From contig CANHQC010000023.1 in assembly GCA_947462695.1 (NCBI GenBank), positions 1 through 12,569 of the forward strand: a DNA stretch of 12,569 nt, in the 5' to 3' direction. The notes under the pieces were generated by a model. The model saw nothing but the letters and a program-made list of their open reading frames with translations. It did not search any database and was not told the DNA's origin. The position numbers and the translations under genes are program-made. Every line of letters starts with the position of its first letter. Within the stretch, counting starts at the first letter, position 1. The DNA is from Flavobacteriales bacterium (GTDB lineage Bacteria; Bacteroidota; Bacteroidia; Flavobacteriales_D; Crocinitomicaceae). This document shows, in pieces, positions 6,370-12,569 of this stretch.

Positions 6370-6424
6370 TTTTACCGAATAAAAAAAGGTTGCACTATAC
6401 AAGTATAACCCTTTTACTTTGATC

Positions 6425-6443
6425 TGCTCCTCCTGCTGGGCTC
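6425..6443 (-). repeat. 19-base copy of the tRNA-Asn 3' end
   Basis: TGCTCCTCCTGCTGGGCTC is identical to 6532-6550, which covers the two bases after the tRNA, the discriminator base, the 3' acceptor strand and half of the T arm. Identity ends after 19 bases. The copy is in the same orientation and 107 bases downstream of the tRNA's own 3' end. Duplicated tRNA 3' ends are typical of integrase att sites, or may be a tandem-tRNA remnant. Confidence 0.7.
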
Positions 6444-6497
6444 ACCTCCATTACGCATAGCTTCAGTCGGCACAAGCTTCTCGCCAATACAAGTCAC

Positions 6498-6532
6498 AAA
6501 AAAAACCCATCCGAAATGGATGGGTTTTTTTT
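6498..6532 (-). terminator. Strong intrinsic terminator of tRNA-Asn
   Basis: CCCATCC (6506-6512) and GGATGGG (6518-6524) pair around GAAAT, and eight flanking A-T pairs extend the stem to 15 bp. Read on the minus strand it starts two bases after the tRNA discriminator base and ends in eight Ts. It could also work for the opposite strand. Confidence 0.88.
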
Positions 6533-6533
6533 G

Positions 6534-6607
6534 CTCCTCCTGCTGGGCTCGAACCAGCGACCCTCTGATTAACAGTCAGATGCTCTAACCAACTGAGCTA
6601 AGGAGGA
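6534..6607 (-). tRNA. tRNA-Asn (anticodon GTT)
   Basis: The 74-nucleotide cloverleaf has acceptor TCCTCCT (6607-6601) pairing perfectly with AGGAGGA (6541-6535) and discriminator G at 6534. The D arm is GCTC/GAGC. The anticodon stem is TCTGA/TCAGA with loop CTGTTAA, giving anticodon GTT. The T arm is GCTGG/CCAGC with loop TTCGAGC. The next bases are CA-A, so CCA is not fully encoded, as is common in Bacteroidota. A match to the -7 consensus lies just upstream and a strong terminator just downstream, so it is a single-gene unit. Confidence 0.97.
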
Positions 6608-6631
6608 ATCTTGTTTACCCGTTTGGGACGC

Positions 6632-6660
6632 CAAAGATAATTAAAGATTTTTTAATTCAA
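6632..6660 (-). promoter_or_regulatory. Promoter of tRNA-Asn
   Basis: On the minus strand TTG (6660-6658, within TTTTG), 18 bases, then TATCTTTG (6639-6632), an exact TAnnTTTG match. The start site would be about 15-20 bases before the mature tRNA 5' end at 6607. Confidence 0.6.
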
Positions 6661-6727
6661 AACAACTAACAAATAAATTGAAGCCGGTTTTTTTAATTCT
6701 CAGATCACACTGTTAGCAGGTGATTGA

Positions 6728-7981
6728 TCAACGTACGATAACAGGTGTACCGACTTTTATGGTATTGAATACGATTGGGGCAATTTTCGAAGGCATATTT
6801 ACACATCCATGCGATCCGGATCGGGTATATATCGCACCGCCAAAACTTCGCCTCCAATTGGCATCGTGTAAGCCATAGCCTCCATAAAAGGGCATCCAAT
6901 ATGATACAAATGCTTCATAATCACGCCCACGAAGTACCACATTTCTCGCTTTGTATTTTATGGCATAGCTGCCTTTTGGGGTATCGCGTCCTCTTTTTAA
7001 ATCGCCTGTAACTATTGCTGTTTCAAGAACGAGTATGTTGTGTTTAAACAACCACAATTTTTGTTCGTCAATCGATATTTCAACAAAATCAGTGTGCCCC
7101 AATTTAATCCCTTCTAACAAGTTAATGTTTGTCGACTCTACTGCTCGGTTCGACTTCTTCCCGGTGAATATAAGTTGTGAAATAGCTGTAAACTCTTTCA
7201 TTACATTTATTCGCGGAAGAAAACCAGACTCGGAAATTGTAGTGCTGTCGCGTTGAACATCAATCAATGAAAGATCTGGTAAGGGCTTTTCTATATCCGA
7301 CATCTTGGGTAAAATATATGCTAAAAAAGCAACGGTATCAATGGAAACCTGCATGGTTTTGTTTAACCTTAACCATGGTCCAAACACCTTGTGATCCAGT
7401 TTAAATTCTTCACCCTCACCCGAAATAGTCACTTCGCTTTTAAGGCACTTATCAAGCGCTTTTTTACCGGCCTTGATCTCCTCACAATCATTTAGATACT
7501 TTGGTTGAACATACGCTTGCGCTTCAGTTAAATTGACCTGCATCTTCTTTTTAAAGAAGGCCTTTTTTAAAAGTTTTCGAGTAGTCGCCGTATCAAGTTG
7601 TGCTCCTTCTATAGCCTCTACCAATTCAAACTCATTTTTTTTGTACGCATAATTTGCACTCTGCGGATGTTCAAAGGGCACGTCATACAACGTGTTTAAT
7701 AGGACTGTAATTCCTGAATCTAACGTTGGGGTCTTAATTGACATCCAACGTTTACGAGTGGAATCAGATTCAATTTGCAAGTTGATTGACCAATTTTCGT
7801 TTTTTTGAATAGCTACTTCAACGGTTAAGTTAGCCCGACCGATAATCACGAATTCATGGTCTTGTTTTGATTTGTTTAATGATCCTGAGGTGTTTTCGCT
7901 ATTTGACGTACAAGCAATCGTTATACACAGAAGGAGTAGTGTTGGAATACAAAAAGGATCACGTAAAGAAAGCCAACGCAT
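6728..7981 (-). CDS. L,D-transpeptidase (YkuD) lipoprotein with PG_binding_4-like domain
   Basis: This 417-residue enzyme is predicted to form 3-3 cross-links or attach proteins to peptidoglycan on the periplasmic side of the envelope. The N-terminus (residues 1-24) is a lipoprotein-like signal with hydrophobic TLLLLCITIA before C24; Thr at -3 makes the lipobox slightly atypical. Residues ~45-275 look like the putative peptidoglycan-binding domain found before YkuD (VNLTEAQAYVQPKYL, ITISGEGEEFKLD-like spacing, SIDTVAFLAYILPK). The YkuD domain fills ~298-417: DEQKLWLF, TGDLKRGRDTPKGSY, GLHDANW (H372), and the active-site motif SGSHGCVNMP with H391 and nucleophile C393. The start is ATG 7981, with TACCTTTG (8020-8013) suitably upstream. 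It stands alone between the ssb terminator and the tRNA. No typical intrinsic terminator was seen after it. Confidence 0.92.
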   Translation of the reverse strand: MRWLSLRDPFCIPTLLLLCITIACTSNSENTSGSLNKSKQDHEFVIIGRANLTVEVAIQKNENWSINLQIESDSTRKRWMSIKTPTLDSGITVLLNTLYDVPFEHPQSANYAYKKNEFELVEAIEGAQLDTATTRKLLKKAFFKKKMQVNLTEAQAYVQPKYLNDCEEIKAGKKALDKCLKSEVTISGEGEEFKLDHKVFGPWLRLNKTMQVSIDTVAFLAYILPKMSDIEKPLPDLSLIDVQRDSTTISESGFLPRINVMKEFTAISQLIFTGKKSNRAVESTNINLLEGIKLGHTDFVEISIDEQKLWLFKHNILVLETAIVTGDLKRGRDTPKGSYAIKYKARNVVLRGRDYEAFVSYWMPFYGGYGLHDANWRRSFGGAIYTRSGSHGCVNMPSKIAPIVFNTIKVGTPVIVR

Positions 7982-8012
7982 TTTCTTTTTCAGTTAGAAT
8001 AGATGATTTTGG

Positions 8013-8020
8013 CAAAGGTA
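8013..8020 (-). promoter_or_regulatory. -7 promoter element before the L,D-transpeptidase gene
   Basis: TACCTTTG on the minus strand is an exact TAnnTTTG match. It would place the transcription start about 25 bases before the ATG at 7981. No convincing TTTG -33 box is seen at the right spacing. Confidence 0.4.
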
Positions 8021-8033
8021 GTTGAAATCTAGA

Positions 8034-8068
8034 AAAACGATGAATACGAAAGGCAAATTCGTCGTTTT
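8034..8068 (-). terminator. Hairpin terminator after the ssb gene
   Basis: AAAACGATGAAT (8034-8045) and ATTCGTCGTTTT (8057-8068) form a 12-bp stem with one G-T pair and an 11-base loop. On the minus strand it is followed by TTCT after the four Ts of the stem. It is 84 bases past the ssb stop and just upstream of the transpeptidase promoter, so it separates the two units. It could work in both directions. Confidence 0.6.
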
Positions 8069-8151
8069 CTAAAAACTTGATTGACTAGTAAATAAGAACT
8101 CAACCACCAAAGAATCGTTATTCAAAAAATAAACTTCGTTTGAAGGATTAC

Positions 8152-8598
8152 TTAGAAATCATCCTCGTCTAATGTAAAATCCTCAATGGTCGTGTCAAAC
8201 GGATCCTCGCATTCTTCGCGATCAACGATATCTGCTTCATAGGTTTCGTCTTCACATTTGGCCGGACGTAAAATATTGGTCTTTGAAACATTTAAACGAA
8301 TTTCTGTGCGAATAAATCCGTCCTCTTGCGGATAGGCTTTTGCAAACGGCGTACCCTCTAATTCAACAAGCGCACCCCTTTTCAAAAAATCTAAAATGCG
8401 GAGATTCGCCCCTTCCTTTTTCCAAATGGTACAATTGACCCACGTTGTTTTGGTTTTGGTCTCACCCGTGCGCTTGTCTTTCCAGTTTTTATTGTGTGCC
8501 ACAGGAAAATTGATGGCGATCACACCGCGTTCCATGTTCTTAACAACGGCATCTTTACCGATATTACCTATAAGTCGAGTCTCAAATACTGTAGCCAT
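8152..8598 (-). CDS. ssb: Single-stranded DNA-binding protein (probable paralogue)
   Basis: This 148-residue protein coats single-stranded DNA. The OB fold fills about residues 1-112: LIGNIGKDA (9-17), AINFPVAHNKNW (28-39, beginning strand 3), TTWVNCTIWKKEGANL (51-66) and LVELEGTPF (77-85). The tail is unusually short and acidic, without the Gly/Gln/Pro-rich linker common in SSBs, and ends DFTLDEDDF. This keeps the acidic-plus-final-Phe logic of the partner-recruiting tip (DDDIPF in E. coli) but without IP. It lies 91 bases past the amidase gene on the same strand and may be the last gene of a uvrC-amidase-ssb unit ending at the hairpin near 8050. Whether it is the main or a second SSB of the cell cannot be told here. 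Confidence 0.93.
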   Translation of the reverse strand: MATVFETRLIGNIGKDAVVKNMERGVIAINFPVAHNKNWKDKRTGETKTKTTWVNCTIWKKEGANLRILDFLKRGALVELEGTPFAKAYPQEDGFIRTEIRLNVSKTNILRPAKCEDETYEADIVDREECEDPFDTTIEDFTLDEDDF

Positions 8599-8689
8599 TG
8601 TTGTCGTTTTAGTCTTGTGAAAGTACTAAACTATCACCAAAATCACAAATCATTTTAAAGGTGACTGAACAGCCCTGTTTTGCTACTAA

Positions 8690-9676
8690 CTACCTGTTTA
8701 CCTGAATGATATACGCGTCCTTGAAACCGCTTTTCTGAACTTTTTCCAACTCGCGTTTGGCCTCGTCTTGAGATGCATAAACTGGTGTTCGGTACTGGTA
8801 TTTGTACGCACTTGTACTGTTGACTTTTTTTCGTTCAACAGGTATCCCAATTCGTTTGAATTCTTGAATGCTTGTATCAATCGGTTCTTTGGAAGACATC
8901 AATTGAATGGCATAAGCTCCTGAAACTGGTCCGTTAATCGTCCGTTTTGCCAATGTTTCATTCGGAGTAGATTTAACAAAGGCAATGGTCGGGTGGGATT
9001 TTATGATATGCTCCTTAAACGCAGTATAAATGGAAGATGCCATTTGTTCCTGACCTTTGATCGTGTTCAAATATTGAGCTTCTTGTTCATTGGTAAGAAA
9101 CCCACACTCAACCAACACGCTATTCATGGCCGTATACTTCAATACTTGCAATGAATGTTCACGGTCCTCACTGTCTTTAACTCCCCGAGAAAACCTTCCA
9201 GCACTTATGACGAATGCTTGCTCAAACGCCCGAGCCAGTGCAACCCCGCGCACTTCCTTCAGGCTGTGCACATGCGATTCTGTACCATGAACATGCTTAT
9301 TGTGATTGGCATTGCAGTGAATGGAAATAAAATAATCCGCTCGAGCTGCGTTGGCTTTGTTTACACGATCTGTCAAGCTTGGGTAGGAGTCATCCGTTCG
9401 CGTGTAGATGATCTTTACATTTTGAAGGTTCTGTTCAATGTAATTTCCAAATTTTTGAGCAATTATAAGGTTGATGGCTTTCTCCGATAGCAGGTTCTTC
9501 TGTGTTGGAAGGTGTCCAGGATCACTGCCGCCATGACCAGGATCGATCACCACAGTGATGTAATTTTTTTGCGCGCTAACAGTCGTCAAGCTTGAAGTCA
9601 AGCTAAAACATACAGCAAGTATTAACACCCATTTCAAGGGAAAACGCTGAGAAAAAAGAGGATCAATTCGTTTCAT
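8690..9676 (-). CDS. N-acetylmuramoyl-L-alanine amidase (Amidase_3) with C-terminal SPOR domain
   Basis: This 328-residue exported zinc hydrolase should cleave the bond between N-acetylmuramic acid and L-alanine in peptidoglycan, typically at division or recycling. The signal peptide ends near A35 (VSAQ). The Amidase_3 domain (about 40-225) shows the zinc ligands H48 in DPGHGG, E65 in LSEKAINL and H120 in SIHCNAN, plus the catalytic E190 in VLVECGFLTN. A linker (~226-252) leads to a SPOR-like domain (254-328; YAIQLMSS..., ending AYIIQVNR), which binds denuded septal glycan in known proteins and suggests septal targeting. It starts 53 bases after the uvrC stop, where no good promoter is visible, so co-transcription with uvrC is likely. 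All key residues are present. Confidence 0.94.
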   Translation of the reverse strand: MKRIDPLFSQRFPLKWVLILAVCFSLTSSLTTVSAQKNYITVVIDPGHGGSDPGHLPTQKNLLSEKAINLIIAQKFGNYIEQNLQNVKIIYTRTDDSYPSLTDRVNKANAARADYFISIHCNANHNKHVHGTESHVHSLKEVRGVALARAFEQAFVISAGRFSRGVKDSEDREHSLQVLKYTAMNSVLVECGFLTNEQEAQYLNTIKGQEQMASSIYTAFKEHIIKSHPTIAFVKSTPNETLAKRTINGPVSGAYAIQLMSSKEPIDTSIQEFKRIGIPVERKKVNSTSAYKYQYRTPVYASQDEAKRELEKVQKSGFKDAYIIQVNR

Positions 9677-9729
9677 AGCTTGGTGCTATACGAACACGTG
9701 AATGAAAGGTTACAGTTTGACCGAAACGC

Positions 9730-11541
9730 TTACTTCTTTTCAGCCGACTGCAAGAAGTCCAACAAAATGCTTGCCTTTGATTTGCCGATTACATTATTTA
9801 AGTCTTCTTCACTTGCTTCGCGTATAGCGGAAACGGTCTTAAACTGTTTCATGAGGGATTCATAGGTCTTCGGGCCAATTCCCGGAACATCGGCTAGAGA
9901 CGATTGAAATGCATTTTTACTGCGTTTATTGCGGTGATGTGTAATTCCAAAACGGTGTGCTTCATTTCTCATGTGCTGAATAACCTTCAAGCTTTCAGAT
10001 CGTTTGTCCAGGTAAATCGGTAAGGAATCACCGGGGAAAAAGATTTCTTCCAAGCGTTTTGCAATGCCTACAATGGCCATCTGACCTCTGATTCCCAATC
10101 GCTCAAGTGCAGTTAATGCCGAAGAAAGTTGCCCCTTGCCCCCATCAATAATGACCAACTGGGGCAAGGTCTGCCCTTCATCAATCAACCGGCGGTAGCG
10201 CCTAAAAACCGCTTCTTCCATCGTCGCAAAGTCATCTGGACCTTCGACAGTCTGCACATTAAAATGTCGGTAATCGGCTTTGCTTGGTTTCGCATTCTTG
10301 AACACCACGCATGCAGAAACAGCATTGGTTCCTTGCAAATTGGAATTATCAAAGCACTCCATGTGAACCGGAAGATCTTTTAATCGAAAATCCGATTTTA
10401 TGGTTTCTAAAATACGGTTCGTGTGACGCTCAGGATCGATAATTTTCTCCTGACGTTCTTTGTCTAATTTATAGAACTTCGTATTCCGTTGCGAAAGCTC
10501 AATGAGCTGTTTTTTATCGCCTCGTTGAGGAATTGAAATCGTTAGACCTGGAAAGGAAAGATCGAGAGGAACATCTGTCAGTAATTCTGTTGACTGGCTG
10601 TTAAAGCGCTCACGAAATTCACTGATAACATAGCCCAAAATATCCGCTGCCGTTTCGTTCAATTTCTTCTTAACAGATGTGGTATACGCATGAATTATTG
10701 AACCGTCCTGAATACAGAGGTAGTTTACGTACGCGACATCATTGTCGTTCAACAAAGTGCACACATCTACTGCCCGAATACTTGGCGAAACAATGGTCGA
10801 TTTGGCTTGGTACTTTTCTAAGGTGTCTACTTTTTCTTTTATCTCTTGTGCTGCTTCATAGGCTTGCTCACTTGCGAAAGTCATCATCCGCTTTTTCAAC
10901 CCTTGAATAACTTGACCTATATTCCCTTTCAATAAATGGTCGATTTCGTCAATGTATTGATTGTAAGCCGATTGTTCTTGTAACCCCGCGCAAGGTCCAA
11001 GGCAATTTCCAATGTGGAATTCCAGGCAGACTTTGTACTTTTTTGTGGCGATCTTATCTGGTGAAAGGTCCAACGAACACGTGCGCAACGGATAGACTTC
11101 CTTAATGAGTGACAAGAGTGTATGCATTACTTTAACGTTCGGATAAGGGCCGTAGTAATTGGAACCGTCACGCACCAATCTTCGGGTGGAAAATACGCGC
11201 GGATACGCTTCCTTTTTGACACAGATCCAAGGATAAGTCTTGTCATCTTTAAGTTGAATATTGTACTTCGGCTGATACTTCTTAATTAGGTTGTTTTCAA
11301 GTAACAACGCATCCATTTCTGTATCGACAACGATGTACTGAAGATCAACAATTTGACGAACTAGTACAGCCGTTTTTCCATTTTCTGGCTCCTTATTGAA
11401 ATAAGAATTAACGCGTTTTTTCAGGTTTTTTGCTTTACCCACATAGATGATTGTGCCTTCTTTATTGAGGTACTGATATACACCCGGTTTATCGGGTAGT
11501 GTTTGCAGTTTGACACGAAGCGAATCATTCGGTAACGCCAT
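9730..11541 (-). CDS. uvrC: Excinuclease ABC subunit C
   Basis: This 603-residue protein, close to the 610 of E. coli UvrC, makes both incisions around UvrB-marked DNA lesions. The GIY-YIG nuclease domain is at ~15-95 (GVYQYLN...IIYVGKAKNLKKRV; the catalytic Glu is likely in LLLENNLIKKYQPKYN). The four cysteines C155, C172, C180 and C184 match the iron-sulphur cluster ligands. The UVR motif is at ~205-243 (KRMMTFASEQAYEAAQEIKEK). The RNase H-like 5' nuclease domain has D398 in ECFDNSN, D466 in IIDGGKGQ and the EAHRFGITHH histidine. Helix-hairpin-helix motifs follow (LADVPGIGPK, ~549-598). It is the first gene of a probable uvrC-amidase-ssb unit; an upstream terminator isolates it from the OmpA-like gene. 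No oddities in the protein. Confidence 0.98.
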   Translation of the reverse strand: MALPNDSLRVKLQTLPDKPGVYQYLNKEGTIIYVGKAKNLKKRVNSYFNKEPENGKTAVLVRQIVDLQYIVVDTEMDALLLENNLIKKYQPKYNIQLKDDKTYPWICVKKEAYPRVFSTRRLVRDGSNYYGPYPNVKVMHTLLSLIKEVYPLRTCSLDLSPDKIATKKYKVCLEFHIGNCLGPCAGLQEQSAYNQYIDEIDHLLKGNIGQVIQGLKKRMMTFASEQAYEAAQEIKEKVDTLEKYQAKSTIVSPSIRAVDVCTLLNDNDVAYVNYLCIQDGSIIHAYTTSVKKKLNETAADILGYVISEFRERFNSQSTELLTDVPLDLSFPGLTISIPQRGDKKQLIELSQRNTKFYKLDKERQEKIIDPERHTNRILETIKSDFRLKDLPVHMECFDNSNLQGTNAVSACVVFKNAKPSKADYRHFNVQTVEGPDDFATMEEAVFRRYRRLIDEGQTLPQLVIIDGGKGQLSSALTALERLGIRGQMAIVGIAKRLEEIFFPGDSLPIYLDKRSESLKVIQHMRNEAHRFGITHHRNKRSKNAFQSSLADVPGIGPKTYESLMKQFKTVSAIREASEEDLNNVIGKSKASILLDFLQSAEKK

Positions 11542-11552
11542 TGTACAAAAAT

Positions 11553-11583
11553 AAAAAAAGGGATCTCGTGTGCGAAGACCCCT
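11553..11583 (-). terminator. Intrinsic terminator of the OmpA-like lipoprotein gene
   Basis: Read on the minus strand, AGGGGTC and the inner TCG pair with CGA and GATCCCT (one bulged T, one G-T pair) around a CACA loop, followed by seven Ts (11559-11553). It lies 26 bases after the stop of the OmpA-like gene and just 12 bases before the uvrC start. Confidence 0.75.
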
Positions 11584-11608
11584 GAATTAATTAAGCTGTG
11601 AAATGCGA

Positions 11609-12569
11609 CTAGTCTTTATTAATGATGTCGTATAACTCAACCAAGTTTGGAGAAATAATAATTTCAATTCGTCGATTTTTTGCTTTGTCATTGACATCAA
11701 CCGGATGAAATTCTGAACGACCGGCCGCTATAAGTTGCTTAGGTGAAATCTTGGAATTCGTAAGAATAATATCGATGACTGATGTCGCGCGTAAAACGGA
11801 TAATTCCCAATTGGATTTCGGGTGATTTGGACTTACTAATTTATCCGTATCCGTATGCCCTTCAACAATGACCTCCAACTCTTTTTCTTGTTCAAGAACT
11901 TTAGCTAATTCAATGAGTGCTTTCTTTCCATTTGGTTCCACAAGCGTACTCCCGGAAGCAAAAAGCAACTTGGCTTCCATACTGACATATATTTTTCCAT
12001 TTTTCTGCACAACAGAAAGTCCTTGACTTTCAAAACCTTTCAAGGCATTAGCTACTTTAGCACGAAGCAACTTTGCCGCTTCATCTTTTCTGCGGATCAA
12101 TTCCTCCAGTTCATTCACTCGTTGCTCGCGCTCAGCTAATAGTTGTGCCTTGTTCTTTAATTCCGATTCAAGCGTTATCAAGGCATCTTCTTTTCGCTGT
12201 AATTCGATGTTCTTGGCCTCTAGTTCGGCTTGTAAAGTTGCTGTTTGCTTGGCGCCAGAAGCACGAAGTTTGTCAAAGGCTTTCTCAAGGGATTGATTCT
12301 CTGTCTGAAGTTTGGTGTATTCTGCTTTCAACTGACGGAGGTCGTTCCCCATGTTGGTTGTATCCTTGATCAAACTAGCGACTTGTTTTTGCGCAATGTC
12401 ATATCGCGTCTCTAAATCCTTAGCCTTCCCTTCAAACGTCAATGCATCAGATTTGTATTTTTCCAAATCCTCACTGCATTTTTTTTCACGCTCAAGTAAT
12501 TCATTGTATTTCTTTGCAGGCACACATGCCAGTAAAAAGAAAACGCCCATACCAAAAATCACTGTCTTC
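11609..12569 (-). CDS. OmpA-family lipoprotein with long coiled coil (5' end outside window)
   Basis: This protein anchors the outer membrane to peptidoglycan through a C-terminal OmpA domain. The frame is open to the window edge. A GTG at 12562 is possible, but the frame continues upstream as ...KTVIFGMGVFF, so the real start is probably just beyond base 12569. A lipoprotein signal ends in LLAC with the cysteine codon at 12526-12524. About 160 residues of heptad-rich coiled coil follow (EREKKCSEDLEKY through LEELIRRKDEAAKLL). The OmpA domain then shows LLFASGSTLVEPNGKKAL, VEGHTDTD, NWELSVLRATSV, LIAAGRSEFHPV and NRRIEIII. The frame ends at 11609, just before a terminator. Comparable Bacteroidota proteins are envelope-spacing lipoproteins. 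No MotB-like transmembrane helix is visible, so a flagellar role is not supported. Confidence 0.9.
   Translation of the reverse strand, partial: KTVIFGMGVFFLLACVPAKKYNELLEREKKCSEDLEKYKSDALTFEGKAKDLETRYDIAQKQVASLIKDTTNMGNDLRQLKAEYTKLQTENQSLEKAFDKLRASGAKQTATLQAELEAKNIELQRKEDALITLESELKNKAQLLAEREQRVNELEELIRRKDEAAKLLRAKVANALKGFESQGLSVVQKNGKIYVSMEAKLLFASGSTLVEPNGKKALIELAKVLEQEKELEVIVEGHTDTDKLVSPNHPKSNWELSVLRATSVIDIILTNSKISPKQLIAAGRSEFHPVDVNDKAKNRRIEIIISPNLVELYDIINKD

Noticed and set aside
6370..6402. Upstream TTG start adding 11 residues to the small membrane protein
   Set aside because: The TTG lies inside a promoter-like TATACTTG and the in-frame ATG at 6369 follows at a sensible leader distance.
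6707..6735. Imperfect hairpin GATCA/TGATC after the L,D-transpeptidase stop as a terminator
   Set aside because: It overlaps the stop codon, has a two-base bulge, and no T-run follows on the minus strand.
8668..8679. AACAGCCCTGTT dyad between the amidase and ssb genes as an operator or terminator
   Set aside because: Arms are only five bases with a two-base centre and no T-run; too short to separate from chance.
12560..12562. GTG as the start of the OmpA-like lipoprotein
   Set aside because: The frame stays open upstream to the window edge, and a start there would leave a very short signal peptide with no positive N-terminus; the upstream Lys codon suggests a start beyond the edge.

Overview
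The window reads as a chromosomal segment of a Bacteroidota bacterium, possibly of the Cytophagia type (the class is a guess). The grounds are an outer-membrane TonB-dependent receptor with a CarboxypepD-reg-like N-terminal domain, a LytTR two-component pair, a short SSB paralogue, A+T-rich gaps, weak Shine-Dalgarno signals, and several matches to the Bacteroidota -7 promoter element TAnnTTTG. No insertion sequence, CRISPR array or intact prophage is visible.

Left part (1-3572): the last 24 codons of a sensor histidine kinase overlap, through ATGA, the start of a complete LytTR response regulator. A 411-base gap without a convincing gene follows and carries a perfect 13-bp hairpin. Beyond it, on the minus strand, is a TonB-dependent receptor with no SusD partner.

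Middle part (3699-5896): an electrophile or redox type cassette. A minus-strand operon encodes an Old Yellow Enzyme flavoprotein, a YciI-like protein and a small muconolactone-isomerase-like protein. It is divergent from a single-cysteine HxlR regulator, and inverted repeats lie over both candidate promoters. The YciI gene has an in-frame TAA. Behind it the same frame continues for 51 clearly YciI-like codons and ends in an ATGA overlap with the next gene, so this is a gene broken by a nonsense change (or a sequencing error). The Old Yellow Enzyme departs from the family at two normally conserved positions.

Right-centre (5965-7981): a small membrane protein, a tRNA-Asn(GTT) with a good promoter and a strong terminator, a 19-base copy of the tRNA 3' end about 107 bases away, and a predicted L,D-transpeptidase lipoprotein.

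Right part (8152-12569), all minus strand: an OmpA-like coiled-coil lipoprotein (5' end outside the window) closed by its own terminator, then uvrC, a SPOR-domain N-acetylmuramoyl-L-alanine amidase and an SSB, which may form one transcription unit ending at a hairpin near 8050. Three of the products here (transpeptidase, amidase, OmpA-like lipoprotein) act on or bind peptidoglycan, and two (UvrC, SSB) act on DNA. Most of the window is ordinary. The points worth a second look are the broken YciI gene, the divergent Old Yellow Enzyme, the HxlR control region and the tRNA 3'-end duplication.
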